From Trachythela sp. YZ-2020 (Eukaryota > Cnidaria > Anthozoa > Malacalcyonacea > Clavulariidae), in the NCBI GenBank assembly GCA_016169945.1, contig JADLSH010000193.1, positions 868,001-932,000 of the forward strand: a stretch of DNA of 64,000 nt, written 5' to 3'. Position numbers and translations under genes: made by a program. Each line of letters begins with the position of its first letter. Positions within the stretch are counted from its first letter, which is position 1. The notes under the pieces are model-generated. The model was given only the letters and a program-made list of their open reading frames with translations. It was not told the origin of the DNA and did no database searches. Of this stretch, positions 1-10,959 are shown piece after piece.

Positions 1-1670
1 AATTCCCATTTGTGACCCCGCGAAAAAAATGCCACGGGCCCAGCACTGCCTTAATCCGGCCCTGGACTGGTGTTTGATGCGAAATATAATAAGTATAAAA
101 TTGCGCAATTCGTTCCACAACATTTGGCCAGGATTATAGCTGCCCCCGCAGTAATTAACACAAGCCGGATTATAGCTGCCCACAAGCTTTAGCTAGGGTT
201 TTAATAAATTCTTGACATTCGTCAGACGCACCCAACTATGACACCTTGGCGATGATAGATATATCTTAGGGGCTATGTTTAGACATATAAACTATAAGCT
301 ATAACTATAAACTAAATTATCCCTTCATGTGTTACAATGGTATATCTTGTTGGTGTAAAGAATCCGTGTCAAAGACAATGAATTAATTTAGGCAATTTTC
401 TCATCTACAAATGCTTTTATGATAGGACTGATAGGTGTAAGAAACTTGTCGTGTAATATTGCTAGTACTATTACTATTATAGATAGAAGACGTATATTAT
501 TGTGGGTACAGTGACATTTGCCCCAAAGGGTGAAAGCTGATATAGAATTGACGTTTGTTCTTGAAAAATGCGAGTCGATCGAGCACAGCGACCCAAAAAA
601 GGGTTTTGTGAGATAAAAATGCTACCCATTAAAAGGCGGAACAGTCGCTGTGAGATATTTCGTCGCGCTACATCCTTTGGGGGGGGGGAGGTGGTTGTTG
701 TGTTCGAGTTTTTTAAGAACATATTATGGCAGAAATTCCAAAGACAGTCATATTTTCGCATTTTATATATGATTTACATCAGAGCCTGGTTAACCTCTGA
801 CGAGGACGTTGACGCAAATTTACTATAACTGAGCGTTCTGAAAATAACGATGACGCAAGTAGGCGCCGCCATTTTGTATTGTAAATTTATATCCCATTCA
901 ACTGCTATACGTACTGTTTCTGCATATATCTGCATTGTTGCTGTGAAATATTTAGGCATAAAATTCAGTAACTATAAGCCTATACGAACAGTTTTTACGT
1001 TCCACGATTCAGGAATCAAATAAGCCCTGTTGATACGTTTTAATAGTGCAGTTTTAACTTGATTACCTACTACTGAAACTAAAGTGCACAAAATGTCGAA
1101 ATTTACGTTAGCGCTCACGGACTGCTATAAAGTAAAGCTTCAATGTCATGGCTTTTGTACGTATTTTCCGCTATATTTAATCAAACACCATCTTTTGGGA
1201 CACTCCGTATATAATTCATATCTATCTGCACCGCACAAATTGTCAAATACGCAAATGGCAACGCCGTAAATTGGGTGAGCCAGTGAGTATTTTTATCAAA
1301 ATACAAAGCAATAGTAACTGCGATCTACATTTCGACTAGAGTGCAGTTATCGTCAAGAAAATGGGCAAATATATGCACGAGGAATGTAAATCGTTATGCT
1401 TAAATCGGCTTATTTAGTGATACGTATCCAAATATAGTTTTTATATACCGGGCTCTATTTGGGTTTGTTTCGCATTTTATTACTTCCTCAAGAACTTAAT
1501 CTAAACACGTCTTAAATTGCCAACATTCCTTCGACGCACCCAACCATATGACACAGGGGCGATGATAGATAATAATTGGTGCATTTTGTCACCCCAGTAG
1601 AGACTTCGATAACTTGTTCCCAGTAATTTCCTGCGCGGTCAGCAGAGATATGCCAAAAATCTCCCAAAAC
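1..1670. other. Intergenic stretch without a recognised gene
   Basis: I see no supported gene here. About 50 bases at 210-263 recur in diverged form at 1512-1571 in the same orientation; both contain GACGCACCCAAC and GCGATGATAGATA. This suggests two copies of an unidentified interspersed repeat. The open frames present are short and have no recognisable domain. Confidence 0.5.
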
Positions 1671-1682
1671 CTCAATGAATCT

Positions 1683-1750
1683 CATCCTCGTACCCAGGGC
1701 ATTTGCTCCCCCCGAGCCAAATAGGAGCAAATGCCCTGGGTACGAGGATG
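1683..1750. mobile_element. 68-bp palindromic miniature element with 9-bp target duplication
   Basis: Two perfect 27-bp inverted arms start CATCCTCGTACCCAGGGC and surround a 14-base centre. The direct repeat AATGAATCT lies immediately on both sides (1674-1682 and 1751-1759), as expected for a transposition target duplication. A 9-bp duplication is typical of Mutator-like elements, so a miniature Mutator-type element is the likeliest class (inference). A sibling of identical length lies at 24532-24599. Confidence 0.8.
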
Positions 1751-1759
1751 AATGAATCT

Positions 1760-3070
1760 GTGGTATTTCACCAAATAAATTATATTGCCGGGTTTGAAAG
1801 AGGGATGCTTTCCACTTTAGATTTTGCCTTTTTTCAAAATTGCAAAAATCCTCGAAATTTGTGTAGAAGACCACCTTAAACTAGGCGTTTATATAATAGC
1901 CAATTAGGTCTATGTGTATATCAATACGTAATACTCATCAACGGTGCAGCCATTGCAATACTAATACATATTACTAAGTTCAAGCCTGGAACCACAACAA
2001 ATCAATCTAAAAAATCAGAGTTGTGGCTGGAATGTAGGAACGAGAAGTTTTAGTGCACCCCATGGGGTTGCTATCCTATATTTTAAACCGGCAACGTCCG
2101 TTTGTTTACATTTTAAACACGCTATATTTAAAAAATTATGATGTGTTCTGCTTCGCTATGCTTTAAATAGATACAGATTCGAGTTTCTGATTTAGAAGAT
2201 GTCAAATTTTAGTCGAAACAACGCGAAATTTGGGCATTGTTTACATCGCGGGACCCCCCATAGTACATGCGCAGAATGGACTTTACATAGTCTTTAAGTA
2301 TTTATTTCAATTCACCTGAATATATAAAGTACAGTATTTATAAAAATTCACTAATATTAAAATTTAGTTTACATAAAGTCTCCCAGAGTTGAATAATAAC
2401 TTTCCGCTGGATAACCTGAGAGAAGGCTCCCTTCTCTGCCGTGGCTAACATGAAGTATTTAATTGAATTCATGAAAAAAAAACAGGTTTTGGTATCGACC
2501 CCAAGATCGTACGCTAAAAACGTTGAACCTCGGTTAAACGATGATGGATCTTAAATAAGACAATATGAACCGGACAAGGCTGACTATAAAAGTTGTGCAC
2601 TACTACAATTCAGCATTTGTATATAATGTAGGAAAGGAACTGTGCAAAAGCTAGAGTATCATAAATACCCTATTAAGCCCTCTACCCTGTAATTTATAGG
2701 CCCGCGTGCACTATTTTCAATAAGGAAAAACAAAACAATTTATGAATTGTTCTGGAAGTTCATGTCATTAACAATATTGGTATATTAATTATACTTATCG
2801 AAATAGATCAAATGTTGAAAACAGACTGATTCTTGCCATCCTGGCTTTTTTCTGTTTGAATATAAGGGTTCCTATGTCATATTTAAAGTACCTATGCTTG
2901 ATAGTATGTAACTTAATACCGTATGTTTCGGCTATAATCAATAAGCATGTAACTTCCCGTGTTTCCCCCACTCTCCAGCAAGCCCCCTCCGATAAGCCCC
3001 CCTCCTAATCTTGTCTGAAATAAACAACCAGAACCCTCCTCTCCTGGGGAAAGGGTGTTTACACTCATTT
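1760..3070. other. Intergenic stretch, nothing recognised
   Basis: AT-rich sequence without a supported gene, RNA or clear repeat structure. Confidence 0.4.
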
Positions 3071-3080
3071 ACTTCTCAAG

Positions 3081-3272
3081 ATGGCAGAAGCTATTCACCA
3101 TTTATTTGACTATAATCGTCTGGAGAAAGAGTTTGTTAATGATTCTTATGAACGTAGGCTCTTACAAAAGGCTAAGGAAGATGGGAAAGTACTTTGCCCT
3201 AACTGTCACGCTTCTGATGGCAAAATAATTAAAGAAATACGCATATATACTTTTAGATTTGTTTATTTATTA
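3081..3272 (+). CDS. Possible first exon of an unidentified protein, truncated by an inserted element
   Basis: An ATG in good context (caagATGG) opens a frame beginning MAEAIHHLFDYNRLEKEF, rich in charged residues, followed by a CPNCHASDGK segment with a single CxxC pair at about residues 39-42. The frame runs into the inserted element at 3273-3740, so its natural end is not visible. A GT within GGGAAAGTACTT could be a splice donor that would remove the CxxC part. No family was recognised. It may be a real first exon, a transposon-borne exon or a chance frame. The amino-acid composition and start context are the only support. Confidence 0.22.
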
Positions 3273-3740
3273 GGGGCGACGTCCATACTCACATTGCCAC
3301 GCAGAACGTCATTTTGACGTTTTGAGTGGGTGGGTGGGTTTTTAAGAGACAGTTTGACGTTTTGCGTGGCAGTTTGAATTTTTTAAATCAGAAAATATTG
3401 AATACATGTACGGAGATTATTTTGGATGTATATATAGAAGTTAACTTGAAGTATTTGTGTATTTCACTATGAAATACCGCTGTACCAAAGGCTTTATGTC
3501 TCTTTAAAACACGTTCTTTTCGCGAAAACACGAAAAATATTAACAGGTAATTTTACTTTATTCTATCATTAGTTAAAACTACAAAGGCATTAATTTGAAG
3601 CATTATTACTCACTGGTAACACCTTTGAGGTCTCCCTTAATAACAATATACACCGTTACGTTTTCAGCACTGGGTGGGTGGGTCAAAACGAAAACGTCAA
3701 AATGACGTTTTGCGTGGCAATGTGAGTATGGACGTCGCCC
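3273..3740. mobile_element. MITE with long inverted termini and TTA flanks
   Basis: The left end GGGGCGACGTCCATACTC is mirrored by GAGTATGGACGTCGCCC at the right, and the match extends through about 50 bases on each side (ACATTGCCACGC, AACGTCATTTTGACGTTTTG). TTA lies directly outside both ends, which fits the 3-bp target preference of Harbinger-type elements. The interior has no coding frame. GTGGGTGGGT runs lie just inside both arms. Confidence 0.75.
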
Positions 3741-3744
3741 TTAT

Positions 3745-4700
3745 ACATTGTTATTATTTTGTATATAATTTTCCTTTCAAGTTATATACATATTCATAGT
3801 CAAATACATACTCATACTACATACTGAATGACACATTAATGATGTCGACATCACTATCACTGGAGTGGAGTCAATTGAACCCTTTGCATGCATTTTTCGG
3901 TGTTGTCGCCCATCGAGACTGAGGACAAAAACACTGATTCAACGTTTCATATTTCGATTAATTTCATTAATATGGATCATATTTCAGCAGTAACTTTTAC
4001 GCTGAGATGCGCAATATTTCAGGCAGATTTTTAAGGATTGCCACGAAATCGACACTTCTGCCTAAAAAAAAAGATTATTCATCAGGCGCTCCCACAGCAA
4101 ATGAGCAAATTTCTGTTTTTATATTCCCGCATTTATCTTTCCGCCCGTGCGTGTGCTCCCTAATTTTCCCAGCCCGCTCCAATTAATAAAGCGCCTGTGG
4201 AGGAGGTAGTTTCAGAATAATTTTAAGTAAACTGCTGTTTTGAGAAAGTAGACAGATGAAGAAATCATTTGACTAAAATATGGAAAAAAAATGTATAACA
4301 TTATTTTAGTGTGGTCACTTCCGCTTTTTGCTTCATGTAATCAGCTAAGCCTTTTTACAGTAGTGTAATTTTCAGTAAAGGCCAATATTCTTGTTGAAAA
4401 GGGATGTGTCATTAAAAGACACTAAAATGACAATATTTGGATGAAATCGTGTTACGAAACAGCAAAGAAATTTCCGACAAAAATTACTGCTTCACCACAC
4501 ACTGTATTTGTAATTGTAGCCCAATTTTGGTTTTTAGATAATAGTTAACCTTACGTCTGTCTTTGTTATTCTCTTACCAATGATTAAATGTTATAAATGC
4601 AATGAAAAATTTACAGTAAATGTATTAATAAAAGTAGCCAGCGGTAAGCCTCGTAACACCCGCCGGAGCTCCGGCAGTCTCCGGCTTATTTCGAAAGCCC
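3745..4700. other. Intergenic stretch, nothing recognised
   Basis: No gene or repeat structure that I can support. Confidence 0.35.
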
Positions 4701-4702
4701 TG

Positions 4703-4805
4703 CAAACGTCCCGAACATACATGCTCAGAGGTCCGATTGCGTGAAAACTAAAATATTGTTAACCTCTACTGTCGGGCCTCTGAGCGGGTATGTTCGGGAC
4801 GTTTG
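4703..4805. repeat. 103-bp inverted repeat (hairpin element)
   Basis: Left arm CAAACGTCCCGAACATAC and its continuation GCTCAGAGGTCCGA pair with TCGGGCCTCTGAGC and GTATGTTCGGGACGTTTG on the right, with about 35 bases per arm around an AT-rich centre. No clear target duplication was seen. It is probably a small non-autonomous element. Confidence 0.6.
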
Positions 4806-5611
4806 AGTATGCTCAATATCTGCTCAGAAAACCTGAGCATGCTCATATGGTTTACATCTGCTCGTGTGAATTGAGCAGCTGAGAATGAGTTTATGTATAT
4901 ACTTGTGCCGTTGTGCGTTTTTTGCAGGTACTCCTTTAAGGAAAACTACCAATACACAGCGTTCTTCTTTATCTGCCATTTTATAAGATTTTCCGATTGC
5001 CGTCCATTCATCCAAATTCTCAGCACAGGATACAAGTTCTTCTAGTCGCTTTATCTCTTTGTAAACGAATTCAGTAAAGATTAGGTTAATCAGCCGTGCT
5101 GGTGTAAGTATCGTAAAAATCTATTTTCATCAACATATACATTTGCTCAAACAGATGCGCCATGATTCTCCTTTTGCGTCTGTCTATACATATTCAGAAT
5201 AAACTAGTTTCTGGTTTTTCCAACACCAGTGAACTCTACATAAACTGGAACGCTAACTCCAATGATGAAGTCCTGTGATTGGATGAAGCTAATTGGAAGC
5301 TAAGAGCGGGAACCGCGCGTGGAAAATGCACTTTCAAAAGGACCAGGGAGATTTTCGAGGTGTGGAAAATTCTGTAAAAAGCTTGTTTTTGAGCAAAAAT
5401 GAGCAAGAAAAATCCGTTTTTCATCTGAAGGCTTCAATTTAAAATAACTGTTCCTGGTTTTCTGGATAGATCTCACTGTTCTACATTTAGTTGCAGCAAA
5501 AATTCGTGGGGTACCAGTTTCGTATTCGTAAAAATGGCAAATGTTTGAACGTGCCGAAGCAAACGTAGCTTTTGAACTCCGAAAAAGCTTCTTTTAATTT
5601 TGTCTGCGCAT

Positions 5612-6280
5612 GCATATGTGGAGTTTGGGTTTTAATTTTGGTCGAGGGTCGAGGGTGGAAGGTCGAGGTCGAGGGTGGAAGGTCGAGGGTCGAAAGTCGA
5701 GGTCGAGGGTCGAATGTCGAGGTCGAGGGTCGAAAGTCGAGGTCGAAAAATTTCATTGGTACTGTTGAATTTGAGTAGAATGCTGAATGGTGTAAAAACG
5801 TTTAAAAACTATACTTTTGTCAATTTACAGAACTTCTTTTCGTAAAATTAACACGAAATATTGATTAGTAAGTTAAATTAATGATACTAAATTTAGACAA
5901 GGCGCGGTCATAACTAAAAATAGTTATGAAAATAGTTCAAAAATAGTTACGACCGCGGCCTTGTCAATTTAACAACAATTATAAAATATAAATTTAGTAT
6001 CATTAATTTAACTTATCAATATTTCGTGTTAATATTTAAGAAAAGAAGTTCTGTAAATTGACAAAAGTATAGTTTTTAAAAGTTTTTACACCATTCAGCA
6101 TTCTACTCAAATTCAATAGTACCAATGAAATCAATTTTTCGACCTCGACTTTCGACCGTCGACATTCGACCCTCGACCTCGACTTTCGACCCTCGACCTC
6201 GACCTTCCACCCTCGACCTCGACCTCCCACCCTCGACCCTCGACCTCTGACCCTCGACCAAAACCCAAACTCGCATATGT
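5612..6280. repeat. Large fold-back repeat with GTCGAGG-type minisatellite arms
   Basis: The sequence from CATATG and TTTGGGTTTTAATTTTGGTC at 5613 is mirrored by GACCAAAACCCAAACTCG and CATATG ending near 6279. Both arms carry a run of short GTCGAGG/GTCGAAAG-type units (5640-5747, and in inverted form 6139-6260), then a shared unique stretch with AATTTGAGTAGAATGCTGAA, and meet near 5930 around GACAAGGCGCGGTC. One arm has a small extra AT-rich segment near 5970-5990. No transposase frame is present. The frames reading VEGRGR or DPRPST are only translations of the satellite. Confidence 0.8.
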
Positions 6281-6932
6281 GCCCGGAGAGGCAAGCGTGA
6301 AGTACACGAAGCGCGGGATTATTGCGTGACTGAATTTTATAAACAGACAATGTACGTAATTAGCAAATTTGCCATACTATATATTATGAGGGCGTTTTCT
6401 TGTTTCGTTATTGTATGTATACTCACAATTTTCAACTTTTCCAAGTGAGAAATGTTTGCCTGGTTTGTACTAAGGACGTAGAAATAAAAACGTTACCACA
6501 GAAGTATAGTTTCGTCGGACAAATACCTGTTTATGTATACGTTTTCGAACGCTCGTCGAAAGAGAAAAATACAAATGCAAATTCAGTTTTCTTTAATGTG
6601 TACTTGGGCAATTTTCCACTCCATCAGAGCAAGTTTCATCGGCAAATATATCATTTACATTTTAAAACGAGCCGGAAAAAAGTTTTGAAAAGGGCAGATT
6701 TTTTGCTAACTGAGATTCGGTAGAAGGTACTGAAATTGTTGCATGCAAGCAACGGAAAATCCATTTAAAGCACGCGGAATCCTTTCCACAATATAAACAA
6801 AAAACCGTTACGGAATGATACAACGAAAATAGGGTCCCGAAACTGTCGAGTTAACTGATGTGTAAAGTTGCTCGTCAAGATCACCTTTTTAGCGAATTTT
6901 CCTCAAGTCAAGAACCACGTTTGTACGAGCAG

Positions 6933-9167
6933 CATTATAGTCTAGGACCTGTATATCAGTTTGTATGCATTTCATTTAGGACAGATAATCTCAACTGTTT
7001 TAGGGTAAAATGAGGCATATGTGCCAAAACCCGAATCCGGTGCGAAATGCCCGAAAATGACCACACCCAGAAACGGCACTGCCGACATAGCTCTATCTCC
7101 TAGACCATCAAAGCTACAGACTTTCTGCAGTGCTTATAGTGTTTAGAATGGTTACTTTTAGGGGTGGTCATTGGAGAGTGAATCAGTGAAATGAGTCTAG
7201 GTACAATATTTTACAAGAAAATGACTATGCACCATCCCAGGTCAATCCCAGGATACATCACATAACTTCATACACCTTAGAAAGGCTATATTTTCCAATT
7301 TCCTAAATATTTTTGTCATAGGATAAAAAACTATACTTATTTCAATATAATATGAATAGATTTAATGAGGGTTGATATTGTTTCGTTGAGATTCGCTTAC
7401 CCCCCGCCACAACACGATTTCAGCTATATTTTGCAGTTTTATTTGCTTTTTAGTTTTTATCACCGAACCTTGCAAATATGATCCACAATTTGTACTTGAA
7501 CATAATGATAGTTGTTTATTGCAACGGATTAGCAGTTATATGTTAAATTTTTCCATTGGAACTTTTCTTCAATCAAGTATTTTGGATACTGTAATCTAAA
7601 TACATTTGAACACGAAAAACTATGATAAATCGAGAAAGAAGCGGCGAGACATTGCACTGGCGCGATAATTGAGCCAAACATCGCTTCTACAATATCGAAG
7701 ATAAATACACTGCACTACTTCAAAACCTGACGAAACTTGGTTGCATTATTCTTTAGTCAGGTTTTGAAGTCAGGCGACGTTTGGCTCAATTATCGCGCCA
7801 ATGCAATGTCTCGCCGCTTCTCTGCCCGATTTATCACACTTTTTCGTCGTCAAATGTATTTAGATTACAGTATCCACAATACTTGATTGAAGAAAAGTTC
7901 CAATGGCAAAATTAACATATAACTGCTAATCCGTTGCAATAGACAACCCCAAGTATTTTATAAACCTGAATAAAAAATATAATGTTCAAAGTAATTTGAA
8001 AGTCACGCGCAATCTTCACGAAAACACCGCGTGGGCTTGATGACAGGGGGGTGGTTTTTTCACGAATACTTGAAACGATTTAACAAAAGATTTTGTACGT
8101 TCCTGCGTAATATTGCATTTTATGGTTTTCTTAAGCTAAACAAAAGCCAGCAACTTACATAATCTTTTTGCAGAAAAATATCAATGGTTTTCTATGCTTC
8201 AAATTATAGTTTCAAGTATTCGTGAAAATTCCACCCCCCCGTTATCAAACCCATGCGGTGTTTTCGTGAAGATTGGCATGACTTTCAAATTACTTAGAAC
8301 ATTATAGTTTTTATTCATGTTTATAAAATACTTCGGGTGGTTTATTGCAACGGATTGGCTGGCAGTTATGTGTTCAGTTTTTCGATTGGAACTTTTCTAC
8401 AGTCAAGTATTTTTGGACACTGTAATCTAAATACATTTTAAAACGAAAAAGTGTGATAAATCGAGAAGAGAAGCGGCGAGACGTTGCACTGGCGCGATAA
8501 TTGAGCAAAACACCGCTTCTACAATATCGAAGCTCAGTAGATAAATACACTGCACTACTTCAAAACCTGATGAAACTTGGTTGGATTATTATGTTCAAGT
8601 ACAACTTGTGCATGGATAATATTTGCGAGGCTCGGTGATAAAAAGCAAAATATGGCTGAAATCGTTTTGTGGCGGGGGGTAAGTGAAATGAACTGCATTA
8701 TATCTCAACAAAACAATATCAACCCTCATTAAATCTATTAGTATTATATTGAAATAAGTATAGTTTTTTATCCTATGACAAAAATATTTAGGAAATAGTA
8801 AAATATAGCCTTTCTAAGGTGTATGAAGTTATGTGATGGATAATTTGCAGTTGACCTGGGATGGTGCATAGTCATTTTCTTGTAAAATGTTGTACCTAGA
8901 CACATTTCACTCTCCAATGACCACCCCTAAAAGTAACCATTCTTAACAATATAAGCACTGCAGAAAGTCTGTAGCTTTGATGGTTTAGGAGATAGAGCCA
9001 TGTCGGCAGTGCCGTTTCTGGGTGTGGTCATTTTAGGGCATTTCGCACCGAATTCGGGTTTTGGCACATATGCCATGTTGTCCGTCATGGTCATTTTACC
9101 CCAAAACAGTTGAGATTATCCTAAATGAAACACATACAAACTCATATACAGAACCTAGACTATTATG
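6933..9167. repeat. 2.2-kb nested fold-back element without coding capacity
   Basis: The outer arms 6933-7460 and 8630-9167 are long inverted copies; examples are ATTTAGGACAGATAATCTCA against TGAGATTATCCTAAAT, and GGGGTGGTCATTGGAGAGTG against CACTCTCCAATGACCACCCC. Inside, a segment at about 7512-7700 recurs inverted at about 7775-7945 and again in the first orientation at about 8340-8530 (shared AAGCGGCGAGAC and GGCGCGATAATTGAG). A third pair, about 7950-8110 and 8205-8340, flanks the centre. The whole is therefore palindromes within a palindrome. Stop codons are frequent and no protein domain is visible. It is likely a non-autonomous fold-back or compound MITE. Confidence 0.82.
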
Positions 9168-10790
9168 TATATATATTTTAACATTTATAAAATACAAAAA
9201 TTTGAAAAGAAAATTTTTACCTTATTTTTATGCACTCTCATGTCTTTCCTAACATTTTTTTGTGCAGATCTTTTTAAAATCGAAGATATACACACCGTCG
9301 AGACACATATATGTAGCTTAAATAACAAAAAACGTTTACTTTCTATTGTAGAAAGCCCATTATTCTTTATGTTTAAAGATAGTTTGGGTTTTAATACAAG
9401 TTATAAAACATTTCCCCATGAGCATAAATTACATCTGTCACTGGCAGGATTATATATAATTCTTTAACATATTATTCCTACAATATACAAACAGGGACTG
9501 AGGGGGGAGGGGGGGGGGAATAATTTTGCAAGAATACTGTGAATGGTAAACATTATGGTAAAGTTGAGACGAAGTAAAGTTGCATGCTAACAATACATTA
9601 TCACTACATAATATATATTCACTATCACATAATTATATTCACGTGCCATCATTTGGCATACATGTATGCCGAAAATCCCTTTTTATATAGTGCCTCCCCC
9701 TTGTGGCTTATTCATTTCAGGCAATTTGAGGGCTGGGAAGCTTATCTTGGCACGGAGAATTAATAGCTAGGGGGCTATATATGCTCTCAATGTATAATCT
9801 GCTCTTGACCTCTTGTTCTTTAAATCCATTACTGAGCCAAAAGCGCCCTCCTTTGTATATTACTCCTACGAGTTAATACGCTCTGTTATAATTAACTGTT
9901 TGGCGACTAAACGCGACGGTCAAGGCGACTTCATGAGATTTTGGGTCCCAGAGTAGGCATTTTTGAAGCATACATGAGGTTACACGAGGTCTTAATAAAC
10001 ACAAACCTCGGCCTTTATATCATTCGAAGTCATTGTCTCTTCAAGGTATTCTTGACAATGCATATATATTTGCTACGATTTCCATTTCCACTTCTTGTCA
10101 AATTCAAGGGTATTTTATTCTCGTAAATATTTATCTCATGCAGTTCTTATCACATGCCCTTTCAAACGAGCCGCCTCGCCCTCTGAGGTGTACTTTTCCT
10201 TTTTTCATATCTACACTGAAATGGACGTCTGGGTATAAAGATTTAAGATACTTAAAATATCTAACAATCCAGACGTTTCGCGTCATCTACGTAGATGGCG
10301 TCCACTTCACAATGTCTTTGCCAGGTATTTGTCACAAATGCAATCAATGTCTGCAGAAATAGTAGGGCTGGTTGGCTCGGCGGCATCAAGAATTACGAAC
10401 CCGGAATCTTCAAATAATATAGAATCTAGTTGTGGTCGTATTTTACTAAAAGAATAAATTTCAAGTTAATGCTATATAATTTTCAATTTCCGTGAAAACT
10501 AGCTACATGCCATATAGTAAATATACTGGGTGAGTGGGGCGGAGTCTACTTATAGGTCCATACACTGTATGTATATAGTCTGCCAAATAATCGAAAATAT
10601 ATCGTTATAGAATTGTTGGAAGGTTTGCATTTCACATATTCCTATCAAAATATACATTGTAATACATTTGCCACAGTACTTTGTGATTTCGTACTTTCTA
10701 GACAATGTACCGTAAGTAATTTATATTTATTATATAAGTATAGAGATTTCCGTGGAGTAGATGGGTGAATTGAAATTAATAAATTAAAAA
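9168..10790. other. Intergenic stretch without a recognised gene
   Basis: AT-rich, with a G tract near 9499-9519. Frames of about 100 codons at 9165-9467 and 10033-10362 have no recognisable domain and start at non-ATG or weak sites, so I do not call them genes. Confidence 0.4.
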
Positions 10791-10802
10791 TCGTATCGTT
10801 AC

Positions 10803-10958
10803 GGCGGACGATATTTTTCACATGTGAAATTTATCGTCTCATAGCGTTGTGATTGGTGAATTATCGTATCAGCGCTAGCGTTATTGATCAGCGATTATCA
10901 GCGTTGTCGTTAGTGATTGGGTAGTGTTTTCGCGCTCATAATTGTAAAAATGGCGCCC
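10803..10958. repeat. Dispersed repeat with internal GATTATCAGCG units
   Basis: The ends GCGGACGATATTTTTCACAT and GTGTTTTCGCGCTCATAATT plus ATGGCGCCC are found in inverse orientation at 21556-21625, where they lie almost adjacent. Here they are separated by about 100 bases of loosely repeated TATCAGCG/GTTATTGATCAGCG units. A 32-bp hairpin centred on CACATGTG sits at 10806-10837. Confidence 0.5.
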
Positions 10959-10959
10959 G

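Noticed and set aside
1512..1874. 120-codon frame on the minus strand
   Set aside because: It runs through the 68-bp palindrome and its duplication (77 bases in all), so the frame before insertion would have been different; no domain was recognised.
5487..6350. Frames rich in VEGRG, DPRPST and SRVEG
   Set aside because: They arise from the GTCGAGG tandem units and appear on both strands because the arms are inverted copies.
6400..6723. 107-codon plus-strand frame
   Set aside because: It opens with a non-ATG codon, has no recognisable domain and lies in repeat-rich sequence.
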